A DNA stretch of 64,000 bases, taken from contig JAVSML010020804.1 of the NCBI GenBank assembly GCA_038503035.1, positions 124,001 through 188,000 on the forward strand, written 5' to 3'. Below are positions 50,735 through 63,734 of the stretch, piece by piece; the stretch's first letter is position 1, and each line of letters starts with the position of its first letter. Both the position numbers and the translations under genes were made by a program. The DNA is from Crocodylus rhombifer. Lineage: Eukaryota > Chordata > Crocodylia > Crocodylidae. The notes below the pieces were generated by a model. The model was not told the origin of the DNA. It saw only the letters and a program-made list of their open reading frames with translations, and did not search any database.

Positions 50735-52599
50735 CTTGCGCCGGGCAGCACAAAGCCCCCGGCACCTGCCCCCTCTGCGGGCAGCCCGCGCGGAGCAGGA
50801 GGCTGGCCCAGCGGCGGTGCGCAGTGGGCGGCAGGGGAGAGCACCCAGGTGCCCCCGGCCGCTGACCCGCCTCCCGGGGAGCCGCGGCCACAGCAGGAAG
50901 CCGGGGCCCGGCCCAGCTGGGGGGAGGCTGCGGGGAGCCAGGGCAGCGGATCCCTCCCCGCGTCTCTCCCCGCCCCGCTCAGCCGCTGCTGCCGCCTCTC
51001 AGTCTGGCCCCGCAGGGGAGGGCGAGCCCGTCTCCCCGGAGAAGGTGCCGAGCCAACCCGCGGGGGGGCGGCGCGGGGGAGCGGGGCGGCCCTGGCAGGT
51101 AGGGCCGCGGGGGGCGGCGCGCAGGAGCGCCTCTCCGCCGCCGGGTGGTGCTGCGAGCCCGGGCATGGCCGGCGGCCGGGAGCCCCGAGCCCTGGCACCG
51201 CGGAGCCGGCTCCTTCCCCCCGGAGCCGGCTGCCAAGCGCGGGGAGAAGGGGGGCGCCGCTGTCTAGGCAGCTCTTGCTTGCGCCCCTGGGAGGGGTGCG
51301 AGCGCCCAGCGAGCGGGACGCCCGGCAGGGCAGCGGGACACGCGACTGCAGCGCCCGCGGGGCCGGGACCCGGTCCCGGCTCTGGCCGCTGCCGCCCTGC
51401 CCGGGCGTGCTGGAAGTTGCAGCGCCTGGAATTTATGGCACAAAGGAGCTGCCCGCTCTCCGCTCCCTCCCTTCCCCCAGTCCCTACCTCCTGGCTGCAA
51501 CCGGGACCTTTTCATCCCCACCCCCAGTCGTAAACCCCCCCTTCCCGCCCCTGCAAAAACAAAGTCTTTACGATGGAGATTTTGCAGGAGCCGCGGAAGT
51601 TTTTTCCCCAAAGCAAACAATGCGTCCGGGCGCAGCACACGGGGTAGCCCGGCCCGAGCAAACAGCATCCACACCAGGGGGGTGCTCAGGTCACTGGAAA
51701 CAGCCCCGAGTTCGTTTTCCTGGATGTCTAGTAAACCCCGATACGTTTGTGCCGGGCTGCCGTGAAATGCCTCGCGGCGTCAGCGGAGCGGGCTCCGCGC
51801 CTGTGTGAGGGGACACGGGGGTTACGGCTGCCGGGCGCGGACGGGGCGGCGGGGGGAGCGGAGCCCCTGCCCCGAGGGCGGCGACAGCAGCGGGGTGGTG
51901 CGGGCTCTCGTTGGGAATAAAGGGAAGCGGGTGGTGAGCGCAGGGAGCGGGACCCGGCTCAGCCCGCCGCGGCCGGCGCTGCGCTGCGCTGCGCTCGGGA
52001 TGGTCCGGCGGGGCACCCCGTGTCACAAGAGCCAAGGGCGGCAGGAGCGGGCGGGGCGCTCGCGTGGCACCGCCGAGGCTTGGATGGGACACGAGCGCTG
52101 CCGGGGAGCGGAGGTCCCGTCCCGTCCCGCCGGGCTGGACGTGGCCCTGGTCCGGATGCTGGGGCTGAGCCAGGCGGGGAGGGCCGCGCCCCGGGGCGCT
52201 GTGGAGGGGCCCGGGCCGGGGCTGCTGCGGCTTTTCCCGCAGCCCCCCACGGCCGGAGACCGCGATCGCCACGGCCTTTACTGAGTGCCGAGCCCCCCCC
52301 GGCCACAGCTGATCCCGCGTGGTAGCTCCACGCCGCCCTCCCCTGCCCCGGGCGGATGAGCGGGGTCTCGCTAAGGGCAGGGGCCGGCAGGGCCACCCCC
52401 ACCCCCCCGCAGGCCCCGGGCGGGGGTGGCCCTGCCCCCGGCCCTGCCAACAAGTCCCGGCTCCCGGCGCTGCTCAGGAAAAAAAACAGGAGGAAAAAAG
52501 GAAAAAAAAGAAGGAAAAAAACCCAGCCCAGGAGGGGTGGGGGGAGGGGCCGGTCCGAGCGATCAGAGCTTTGTCGTGCGGAACTGGCTGGGCGAGGTA

Positions 52600-52830
52600 G
52601 CGTGCGGCTGCTCCCGCCTGCTCTGGCCAATGGCACCCGCGCCTCCCCGCTGTGCGTAAGAGCGCAATTAAGGATTTAACCAAGCCTGTGCTGCGCCGCA
52701 GCCAGCAGTCTGCCCGCGCCGCCGCCAGACGCGGAGACTCCACCGCCTCCCCCAGGCATGTCTGCTCGGCGCTGAGCGCCGCCGGCCCGCCCGCCCCGGC
52801 CCGGCTCGGCCCGGCCCGGCGCGGCCCGCG
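52600..52830 (+). promoter_or_regulatory. DLX5: DLX5 proximal promoter and 5' UTR
   Basis: This is the CpG-rich stretch directly upstream of the DLX5 ATG. A CCAAT box lies at 52,627-52,631 inside GGCCAATGG. About 35 bases downstream, an AT-rich patch (about 52,664-52,680) contains a CAATTAA homeodomain-type core that stands out from the surrounding GC-rich DNA and is a plausible initiation or autoregulatory region. There is no canonical TATA box. The transcription start cannot be fixed from sequence alone. Confidence 0.55.
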
Positions 52831-54700
<1,870 letters not shown>

Positions 54701-55135
54701 GGGCCGCTCGGGGGGGCCTCGCCCTTGCTTTTCCTTTGGGCCTTTGCCCCTCCTCGGACGCCGGGGTTTTGCCGTCGGAAGGGCTGGAAGCAGCGGCCGG
54801 GGGGGTTGGAGAGGGAGACCAGACAAAGGGGTCCATGTGTAACGCTTGTGCATGTAACTTATTGCATTTCAAAGGCAACCCCCTCCCTCTTTTATACAGA
54901 CGGACCTGGGGAGGGTTTCTCTCCCCCTCCCCCCGCCCCTCTTTTATTTTATTTTATTTTATTATTATTATTATTTTTGTTGTTGCTCAGCTGTGGACAC
55001 TATCAATGGTGCCTTGAAATCTATGACCTCAACTTTGCCAGAGACTTTTTTCCAACGTTATTTTAACCCTGTAAATACGTGTAGATAGAGGAATTAAACT
55101 GTATATTCTGAAGAAATAAAATTATTTCCACCACC
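54701..55135 (+). other. DLX5: DLX5 3' UTR
   Basis: This UTR runs from the TAG stop to the region just past an AATAAA polyadenylation signal at 55,115-55,120. It contains a TTTTA/ATT simple-repeat tract at about 54,940-54,980. The sequence ahead of the signal is AT-rich, including GTAAATACG and GTATATTCTG. The cleavage site is inferred to lie 10-25 bases after the signal. Confidence 0.75.
55115..55120 (+). terminator. DLX5: DLX5 polyadenylation signal
   Basis: A canonical AATAAA hexamer lies 415 bp after the DLX5 stop and is the first one downstream of it on the + strand. Confidence 0.75.
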
Positions 55136-58100
55136 ACAGTCCTTGCCCCCCACAGCCAATTCTTGCCGGCGCCTGGAAGACTTGGAGGGGGGGAACTGAT
55201 GCTGGAGGGATGCAGGGCGGGGGTGGGGCGCCGAGGGGATCGGGCCCTGTGGATCCGTTTGGTTTTCAAAGGCAATTTCCCGTGACGCTGGAGCTGAACC
55301 AAGCAGGAGATCGCGCAAAGCTGAGCTGGAAATCCAGCAGGGCCCGAGCCCTCTCCGGCGCGTCGTTGCCAGGGTTTTGGAGGGACACCCCCACCCCCAC
55401 GCCCCATTATTAGCGCCTCCGTGCCGGCGGCTGGGAGCATCGGACTAAGCCCTGGGGGCGGCAGGGGGCAAGAAGGGGGCTGGGAAACCCGGCGCGGACC
55501 TGCCCCCGAGAGCCCACCTCTCCGATCAAAGACCGGCCGCCGCCCCGGGGCGGGAAGAGCAGTGCTCGGCCGGGCCCGGCCCCGGGCTTCATTCCGGCGG
55601 CGCCCAGAAACGGGCCAGAGGCTTTGCCCCGAGGGCTCCGGGGCACTCTCTGCCTGCGGGCTCCCCGCCCTCCGCCGCCCTCTCCCTGCACTTTTTCCCC
55701 AACCCTCCTTTGCCACTTCTTGTCTGGCAAGGCGGGAGCCCGGCCCGCCGGGGGGGACAGGTTGGCGCACGAGACCCTGCCTTGGGGCCTGTGTGACACA
55801 CGGGCTTGGGGCACCCCTGCCCCTCCCCCCCCCGCCCTGCCTGAAATATCCCTCTCAGGGGCTGCGGGCAACTTGCTCCGCTTCTGGCACCAAACACTTG
55901 CCGTTATTATTAGTAGTAGTAGTAGTACTGGTATCCTCAACCTCAATATGATTATCACCATCGCCACCATTATTACTGTTATCACTATTACTCATTACTA
56001 TTACTTATTACTCCTATCACAATTACTCCTGTCGCTATCACTATTACTATGACACGTTACTATCACTAGTACTATTACTAGCATTATTACTATTACTCTG
56101 CTGCTTGAAAGCACATGTACAATGGCAGACCTTGGCAAGCACAATAAAGGACCCCAAGCACGTGTAACGAAATGGTCAAACGTGGTGCAGAGACAGGAGA
56201 GGACGACGACTATTAGGCTTATTCCTAGCACTGTAACTATGACTTCTTACTACCAGGATCACTGGCAGTGTCACTGCATTCCTGCATAGTTTCCAGGTCC
56301 CCGGGATCTCCCTGTCTCTGCCACGGGCGGCGAAGCTTAGGCTCCAGCTCCCCCCACCCACGCCCAGAGCCCCCTCGCTCCTGCTTCCCGCTGTGGGAGC
56401 GGGGCCTGGGGGGCGTCTGGGGAGCTGCTGCAGGCTGCCCTTCCCCGGGTAGCCTCACCTTTGCAGAGCCCCCGGGTTGGACACAGGCGGGGAAGTGCAT
56501 TTTCCAGGGCTGGCTGGGCCTGCCTGCCTCGGGGCCGATGGGTTGGTGACACCCTGCCAAGGGGAGGTGGACCCCTCCGAGGGAGGATGCCTCATCTCTG
56601 GCGCCTCGATATAGAGGGGCGCGAAAGGGCCCCGTGTGGTCAACCCTGGCCTTGAAGCCTGCGGCTGGCATTGCATAGCTTGTCATTAAGGCAGCGGCTC
56701 CCTTTCCGGAGCGGACGGAGCCAAGCTGCGCCGAGATGTTTGACTTCTGGGCTAGTGCGGATTTCGCTCCTGCTTGGGATGGTGATGATGATGATGGTGA
56801 TGGTGGCGATAGCTGCTCAGCCCAGCCCCAGCCACTCAAGAAGGTGTCACTGGGGATCCACTGCAGGGCTCCAGCCCGGGGAGCAGCGACGCGCGCAGCT
56901 GCAGCTGCAGAAGGCGCCGACCCCTGCCCCAGGCCGCCGTTTCACATGACCGCCCCGGAGAGGCGGCCAGCCCCAGCCCCGATCCAGCGCAGGGTGCTGG
57001 AGTAAGCGCGCAGTGGATGCGGTTGTGCGCGCGCACACGTGCGTCCCCCGGCCTGAAGGCGCCCCCGTCCCCCGCCCCGCCCCGCCCCGCCGCCGCCCGG
57101 GCCGTCTGTCCGCGCCCGGAGCCAGCCCCGCGCCCTGGTGCCACTCCATCCCGGCCTCTCCCGGGAGCGATCGCATGAACTGTCCTTTGTCTGACGCTCA
57201 GTTCCTGCTCGGCGGATTCCTGCTTCCCCCTCCCCCCGCCCTTCCTGGCGGCCACTTCCATGTGGAGCTGGGGCAACCCGGGGAGCCGAGAGGAGCTGCA
57301 TTCCTGCGGGTGCCGAGCGGCTCCAGGGCTGAGCCGCAGGGCCTTAGACACACACACACGCACAGAGAGCAAGCCACAGCCCCTGCTGCCCTTGATCTGG
57401 CGGCGCATCCACCCTGGAGCTCTCCCACCCACAGATCCACCCTGCTGCCGGGCTCGCCCTCGGGGACTGAGCGCAGCACACACGCAGCCCCAGCCGGGCC
57501 AGCTGGACACCAGATCTCTCCGCCCAGCGCCGGCAGAAAGAAAAGCTTGCTCAGCTGCCCCCACCCCGACACGCACCGACCATAGGGATGTGCTTCTGCT
57601 GGGCTCCCCTGGGCCAGACAAAGAGTCCTCGCCTGTCCCGGGTACCCACTAGGTACCTCCCTCCAACCCCCCTCCGCACTTTCTCCAGATGGGGGTGGCT
57701 TGTCCTGCAAGAGGTACCCGAGTTTCCTTCCACACGCACGCACGCACCCCAACCTGTCAGCACAGAAAGCCCAGCCAGACTTTTTTTTTTTCCTCGCTTT
57801 CACTTCTCTCCAGCTTCCCAATAAATTATCCCGAGTTGCCCCAGTCTTTTGTATAGACATTTCAGGCCTCCAGACGTTGCACATTTCAGATCTGGCAGCG
57901 TCGAGGCAGGAATATATCATAAACGTGCATCGCACATGTGGTATTGATTAAATATTTCTACCACGCAATTTCGCGTCTGACAGACTTTAGGTTGCTGGGT
58001 TCTGGATTACAGAAAGTATATCTATTGCTTCGGGAAAGTCAAGGGGGGGGGAAGTCAAGCAACCCTCCTTGCTGCCAGGCATCTGAGCGGTGCCTGCAGT

Positions 58101-59128
58101 AATGTAATAACCTGTTTTATAGGTCAAGCAAGACCCGTGAAGATAGGAACCGGGGACTTCGCATTAAGCCTCCTCTCTCTCTTTTTTTTTAAAGGGAGAT
58201 TCTGCGTTAGGGCAATGAAATGTTTCTGTCCTTTGTTCTGCAGGGCCTCTGTTTACAAGTGATTTATGAGGATCAGCGCAGGAGTCTATCTGCCAGGAAG
58301 AGATGCCTGGTTGAGCCTGGTCCACGTCTTGCACCGAGATGTCTATTCAGACAAACACACAAACAAAACGCGGGGGGGACCTTTCACCGCAGCAAACCCC
58401 TCGGGGTCGCCGGGAAGTTCCAGCTCACTCCGATGCTGGGAAAGACGTAGCCGGGCACCAGACCCGGCTCAGCAAGCCGGGAACGGAAGAGGGGGGGGAG
58501 CATTTTTCTGATTTCTGCCCTCCAAAACCCCTTCAGATGTGTGGTTTAAAAAAACAAACAAAACAAAAAACCCCTGCAGTTCCACCCTGGTGCAACAGAG
58601 ACAAAGAAGGGCCAGATCCCGAGCTGGGATCCATTCATCTGCCTCCGTTTGCCTACTGACCCGCGGAGTCAGAACCTCTCCTCTGTGATGTGTGCCATAA
58701 TAACGCACTTGGGAGGCTTCCGGCTGGCGGTCGCCATTGATCCGCTCTTTTCCCCGCGCTCCCCTCCTCATCGATTTCCGCGAACAAAGATGCACATGAA
58801 AGGATGCGCATTGCCGCGCGCCCACGTGCTGCGGCCGGGCCGGGCCGGGCGCTCCGTGCCAGCCCTGGGCGCGGGGCTCGGCGGGGCCGCACTCACCCAC
58901 CCGGCTCCCCGCTCCCCGCGGCCGGAGGTGGCGGCCACCGCTGTCCTCCCAGGGGCCGGCCCCGGGCACGGCACACGCGCCACTGATGATCTGACCCATT
59001 AAAGCTGGAGCAGGCTCACGCCTTTCACACTCGAGGTCAATAAAGGCTAATGGGGGGGGCCTCCGGCGAGTGGCCCAAGCGGTCCCCCTGCCTAGCTGCA
59101 GGCAGTCGGCTTAGGCAGGCTCCCTTAG
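55136..59128. other. DLX5 3' flank, GC-rich, no gene seen
   Basis: This is GC-rich to mixed DNA with many CpGs up to about 57,560. It contains an ATT/ACT microsatellite (55,905-56,095), a short GAT repeat near 56,776 and a CA/CACG tract near 57,350. No convincing host exon or transposon is visible. The ORFs of 100-260 codons on either strand lack recognisable domains and are explained by GC content. The part from 58,680 to 58,830 changes to mixed composition and could be a conserved element, but there is no specific motif to name it. Confidence 0.6.
55905..56095. repeat. Degenerate (ATT)n/(ACT)n microsatellite
   Basis: About 190 bp are built of imperfect trinucleotide units (TAG, ACC, ATT, ACT, ATC) beginning with a run of TAG units at about 55,911 and continuing as ATTACT-type repeats. 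It is embedded in otherwise GC-rich DLX5 3' flank. Confidence 0.8.
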
Positions 59129-59133
59129 TTTAA

Positions 59134-59147
59134 TTAATTGCAATTAA
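59134..59147. promoter_or_regulatory. 14-bp palindromic homeodomain motif
   Basis: TTAATTGCAATTAA is a perfect palindrome. It is preceded by a further overlapping TTAA (59,130-59,137), so several TAATT half-sites are packed into 18 bp. The flanks are GC-rich, which makes the patch conspicuous. Palindromic TAAT pairs are typical for cooperative homeodomain dimers. It lies 0.4 kb before the putative I56i block. Confidence 0.45.
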
Positions 59148-59559
59148 GAGGCTCTGCGCTCATTTCCTAGAGGGCTCCCGCGGAGCGCGTGGGAACTGAG
59201 CGGAGGCCTAGGGGCCCTAGACTCACCTGCGGACTGGCCGGCTGCGCCCGGGTGTTTGTGTGGCCGTGATTATTTATTGTGAGGAAGCAAACATTGCTGC
59301 TGCTGCGCCAGCGGTGCGCGGAGGGCCCGGGCGCCTGCGAGAAAAGCAAGCACTTGGCTGGCAAATTTGCGTTCCTGAGGGTGTGGGAGGGAGCGCGGGG
59401 CCTCCTTTTTTGGTAACTAGGGAAATAGTGCCTGGGAAGGGATGAGCCGCGAGAGGGGTGATCTGAGACATCAGCTAGCAGAAGCATCAGCCCCTGAATA
59501 CACAACGCGCTCGCACGATCTGAGATTTGGACACGTAACGCTGCAGACCACTGATTTGC

Positions 59560-60150
59560 TATTTTCTTAATTCCCGCTCTTCTTATCCCCTATGAATCAA
59601 ACAGTCTTTTGTCCTTCAGAGTTTGATTTGATCGCTACTGTTCACATTTCACTTTTGTATTTTTCTCTTCCTATACCATTACTCATTGAGTGCCCCGTGA
59701 AATTACAATCGTACATTTTCAACTCAGCAGCCCATTTGCAGTGCAAAAATAGGGTCTAAATAATGGCTGAATTAGCCCTACTGGACAGTTTCAGATGTAA
59801 CACTCTGTAATAATTATATTGCAGGCTGGATTAGGATGCTATTATCATAATCTGGACGTTTACAATTATCTGTAATTTGCAAAGATGCGCCAGGTCTTGA
59901 TTACAGCAGTTTTTTTTTATCAAGCTAACCATCACTAAACAGTGACAGTAATAACAGCTAATTTTGCTGGCAATATAAGAGGTGCTGGGGTGTGCAAACA
60001 ATTTCACACCTGGATGTGCTCACTCAACCAAGAATATAGCGAAAGAGCTTCTGCCCTGAGACTCAGAAAAATATTCTCCACTGCTTCTGTTCAGTATAGA
60101 TTTCTAGACCCTGATCATTGCTTAACAGATTTGCACTGGGGGTAAGTTTT
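59560..60150. promoter_or_regulatory. Probable DLX5/DLX6 intergenic enhancer I56i
   Basis: This is an AT-rich block in GC-rich surroundings, free of repeats, midway between the two DLX genes. It contains several homeodomain cores: TAATTA at 59,811-59,816, CAATTA near 59,863 and TAATT at 59,873-59,877, plus repeated GATTA-type sites. Vertebrate DLX5/6 intervals contain two ultraconserved enhancers, I56i and I56ii, that drive forebrain and arch expression and respond to DLX proteins. Position, composition and site content match. I assign the i label to this block because it is the longer and more site-dense one and is followed by a splice donor. The i/ii assignment could be reversed and was made without an alignment. 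Confidence 0.62.
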
Positions 60151-61559
60151 TTTATTTCTTGCCTACTTCACCGCAGAGCTCAGCTTTGTCTGTTCACACG
60201 TTCGGGGTTACTTTTGTCATTTCTAGAGCACTGTTTTAGGGAGTCCGACCTCTGTCCTGTTTAGTGGGGTTATTTCTACGTAAGCAATAGGATTCGGGCT
60301 TGTTGTTCTGGAATCTGTAACGGGAGCTACAGGGAAGTCTCTTTTGCTGCAGGTATCTGTGCACGTCGGCTCTCAAAGGCGATCAGGGGGACTTGGCTTC
60401 TGGTTAGCTGTGCCGGAGGGAGGCTGCTGGCTGGGCTGGCAGAACCAGGCTTGGGAAAAGCGAGTCCCTTTGAGGGGAACAGAGGAGCTCACTGGGGCTT
60501 TCAGTGCAGCGAGGGGCTCTGCTGGCGTGTGTGCCTCGGGCAGGAAGGTGCCACCAGGGGCAGGAGGGACTGAGGACCTTTCCGCCCGAGCCCAGTGCGT
60601 TGCTTATTACTACCGCGCGACTGGAAGAACCTGGGATCAGGGGAGCCTTACTTCTTTTGGGATCAGGCACATCAGCTGCCACCAGTCTCCCCGGCTTGCT
60701 TTCCAAAGCTGCTCTAGGGCAACAGGGCAGGGGGGCACCCTCGCGGTCTTACTGCGGGACCAGGGTTAAACGCGCCCAGAGGTGTTAAGAAAAATACCTA
60801 CCCCACCCCGCAATAATACTGGATTTGAACCCAACGGGCTGCAGAATAACAATGCCACGAAGCCCCGGGTTTAGGCGGAGGGGAGGCATGTTCCTGATCT
60901 ATCTATAGATGACGCTGTTTCATGAGAGTCTCCTTTGGTGGCAGCTTCTTAATGTCAGATGACACCGTCTTTGCTCTCATTTGCTCACCATATTCCTCCT
61001 AGAAGGGCCTGCTTGTGTCACCTCACCTCTCTGGATCAGACTAATTGGCATTTAAAATGTATCTTTGAAATATGCGGAAATTGCAAGGAAAGCAAAACCA
61101 AAAAAAAATAGTGTGTGGAGGGGGCAGCTTTTCAGTGCAGTCGCCCCCTCCGCTGCTTCCTGCACGAAAACACCTCATCCCAAACACACGAATCCAGCCC
61201 TTCAGGTCCCTCGTATTTATAGATCGGGCTTGGACATGCAGTCAGCGGCTATGAAAGGGTTAAGTATTACCCCGCGCAATTAAGCCATTGCGGCTGCAGT
61301 TTTGGAATCTGCAGGGGAAGGTCCCCGGGGGGTTGGGGGTGAGCGGCCCTACCAACGCGCCTGCTTGCTGTGCTTCACCTGGGTTTCCGATTCACCTGCA
61401 TACACGGAGGCTTGGGATGTGTAAACTAGATTTTCCAAAAAAAAAAAAGAGAAAAATACTCTTGGTTTAAGTGTATGGTAGCTTTCTCTCCAACGTAATT
61501 TGAATAATTCAGTGAGCCCCACTACCAGCTGTACTTCTAAAGCCTCTTCCATTCTTTTC
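60151..61559. other. Spacer between the two candidate enhancers
   Basis: This is mixed-composition DNA with no transposon and no convincing ORF. If a DLX6-AS1/Evf2-like RNA exists here it would be the first intron or later exons on the + strand, which the sequence does not settle. Confidence 0.5.
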
Positions 61560-62130
61560 AGCATTATAATTTTGGTTAATTTTCAATTTTAGGTCCTACG
61601 TCTCTGCAATTTGTGTATGAATAACAGAATAATTTTCCTCTTTTGTTTCGCCTTTCCTGTTCCTGAATCTAAATAAAGATGGCTTTTTAGTATTAAAAGT
61701 GGAAGAAAATTACAGGTAATTATCTTTGACGGTAAAAACGCTGTAATCAGCGGGCTACATGAAAAATTACTCTAATTATGGCTGCATTTAAGAGAATGGA
61801 AAAAAACCTTCTTGTGGATAAAAACCTTAAATTGTCCCCAATGTCTGCTTCAAATTGGATGGCACTGCAGCTGGAGGCTTTGTTCAGAATTGATCCTGGG
61901 GAGCTCTGAACCCAAAGTTTCACAGTGGGAAAGGGAAAAAAAAGAAAAGAAAACATTTTTCCTAATGTAACAATACGAATGGTAGAAAATGACAAGACTG
62001 ATCGGTTTTAAACCATTCTGAAGACTGACTGAGTGTGGAAGTTGCTCAAAAAAAAAAGGAGCTGGTATATTGGTAAGTAGTCTTTGCTTTGTGTCTAATT
62101 ATAGTGACTGTCCTTTTGCACGACTGTATG
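61560..62130. promoter_or_regulatory. Probable DLX5/DLX6 intergenic enhancer I56ii
   Basis: This is the second AT-rich, repeat-free block in the DLX5-DLX6 interval, nearer to DLX6. It holds two perfect TAATTA cores (61,717-61,722 and 61,773-61,778), further TAATT/AATTA cores around 61,575-61,640, and a GTAATCAGCGG-type site near 61,743. Its spacing from the other block (about 1.5 kb) and from the DLX6 3' UTR (about 0.6 kb) fits the known two-enhancer arrangement. Identity is inferred from position and motif content. Confidence 0.58.
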
Positions 62131-62699
62131 TAGCTGTCATTATATGGAGCACTCTGAGTATCTCTATTGACTTCTGATAAATGGCTCAGTGGTTTCAAGG
62201 TTCATAATTTGAAGGATGCCCAGGTCTCTAGCCATTAATTCTCGCAGTATGGGGCATGCAGCTTGTGTGACGAAAGGACTTTTCATTTTCATTATTTCTC
62301 TGCTTTCCACAATATAGTAAGGATATAATTCTCCCTGGACAGTGCATTGTATACCTAGGCACCTTTCAGGGCTTTGCAAAACATTACACAGCTTTAATTG
62401 TCTGTCTGTTATTTAAAAACAAAGGAGGGCGCCTCCTCCTCCTCCTCCTTTTTCCCCCTTCCTCTCCAAACCTACTTGTGTAGGAAATAATGCAAAGCAC
62501 CGAGTTTTACCTTGAGGGAACCCTCAGGTTAAATGACACAGTCATGTTTTTTAAACGTCAAAATGATAGCAGTATAATGCTGAAAACAGGCTAAGAAGCG
62601 ACTGGGTGATTTGAAACATCCCCAATTGCCTGTGCAGCATAGACAGGTACGGGGGCTCAGGTTTATACTTTAAAAAAGAAGAAGAAAAGAAAAGAAAAG

Positions 62700-63734
62700 A
62701 AAAGTCCTTGCTGGTACATTTATTGCTTTTCACGTCAAAAATGTTGCGGGAATCAGTGTGTGTGCCTGCCGGTGTCTGTAGCCATAGCTCTAGCTAGAGA
62801 CAGAGAGGATGTGCTGTTCCATCTGCAGAGAAATACGAGACACACGGGCTTTTTGTGGCTTTTACTCTATATATGAAAGGAGACAAAAACATACAAAGTA
62901 TATATACAACTAAAATTCAACAATATATACAGAAAGGGTGCTCCATATAAACGTCCCTATAGCTTAGTGAATGAGAATGCCACCAGTCAAGTACTAGACC
63001 TTGCAGAGCCAGGGTGGGCTGCTTTGGTGGGTCCTCCCTCGGTCTTTCCCTGTGCATTTCCGGGGGTCTGGAGGTGAGGTGGGGTGGGGGCGGGGGGTCC
63101 AAGGAGAGACAATGGTTTCTTCTGCGTTGTTGCCCATTTCATTCTGATAAAGCATGCAGGTTTTGCTTCGTCGTTCTAATGCTCTAATCTTACAGGGTTT
63201 GTTTGCTTTTTTTCTTTTACAAACAGTTCTCTTTTTTTCCTATTCTTTTTTCCTTGTCTTTTTCTTCCTTTATTTTCAATCTGGATTTGGTGAATACAAA
63301 TGCAGGCGTGCGAATAACCTCCCTTTCCTCGTGTAATGTCTTTAGCTCATTAAACAAGTAAAAACGTCGCCATGTATATTTGGGTTCTTCTTGGACTGGG
63401 GAAGAGAGGAGGAGAAAAAAAAGTCTGTAAAAAGTTTTGCTTTGACGTATACTCCAAAGAGAAAGAGGCTGGTGCCTTCAAGTCCAAATGAAAATATCCT
63501 AAAGAGAAGTGTCTTATGTGCGCCAGAGGGAAAATTGTGTCTTTCTGTTCAAGATCAATCGCTGAGGTTACTTAAAAAAAAGCCACCCTGTCTCCTTGCC
63601 ACACGTACAAGTCCATGCAGAGCCTGTTAGCTGGCATCGCTGGCAAGGCAGGGAGCCTCTTGCCATGGCGAGACTGGGCTTTTTTTTCTCTCTTACTTCC
63701 TTTATTTCTGGACAGAGTATTTCTCTTGGACAAT
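62700..63734 (-). other. DLX6: DLX6 3' UTR
   Basis: This is the - strand sequence after the DLX6 stop. It is AT-rich and shows no coding potential or transposon. The 62,860-63,000 part looks like conserved UTR. An AATAAA on the - strand at 62,719-62,724 is the best polyadenylation signal. Another TTTATT (as read on +) near 63,266 could give a shorter UTR. The extent is therefore inferred. Confidence 0.6.
62719..62724 (-). terminator. DLX6: Candidate DLX6 polyadenylation signal
   Basis: The hexamer AATAAA reads on the - strand (TTTATT on +) about 1 kb after the DLX6 stop. Closer TTTATT copies near 63,266 and 63,700 are alternatives; the latter is too close to the stop codon to be a likely main site. 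Confidence 0.45.

Noticed and set aside
50849..51808. 319-codon + strand ORF upstream of DLX5
   Set aside because: It lies in the CpG island, and open frames occur on both strands in several phases there. The product is a low-complexity Pro/Ala/Gly/Arg sequence with no domain.
55063..57935. Several 190-260-codon ORFs in the DLX5 3' flank
   Set aside because: GC-driven open frames on both strands with no conserved motif, no splice logic and no homology that I recognise.
62433..62470. CRISPR-like or satellite array at the CTC repeat
   Set aside because: It is a short (CTC)n and C/T-rich simple repeat, with no spacer structure.
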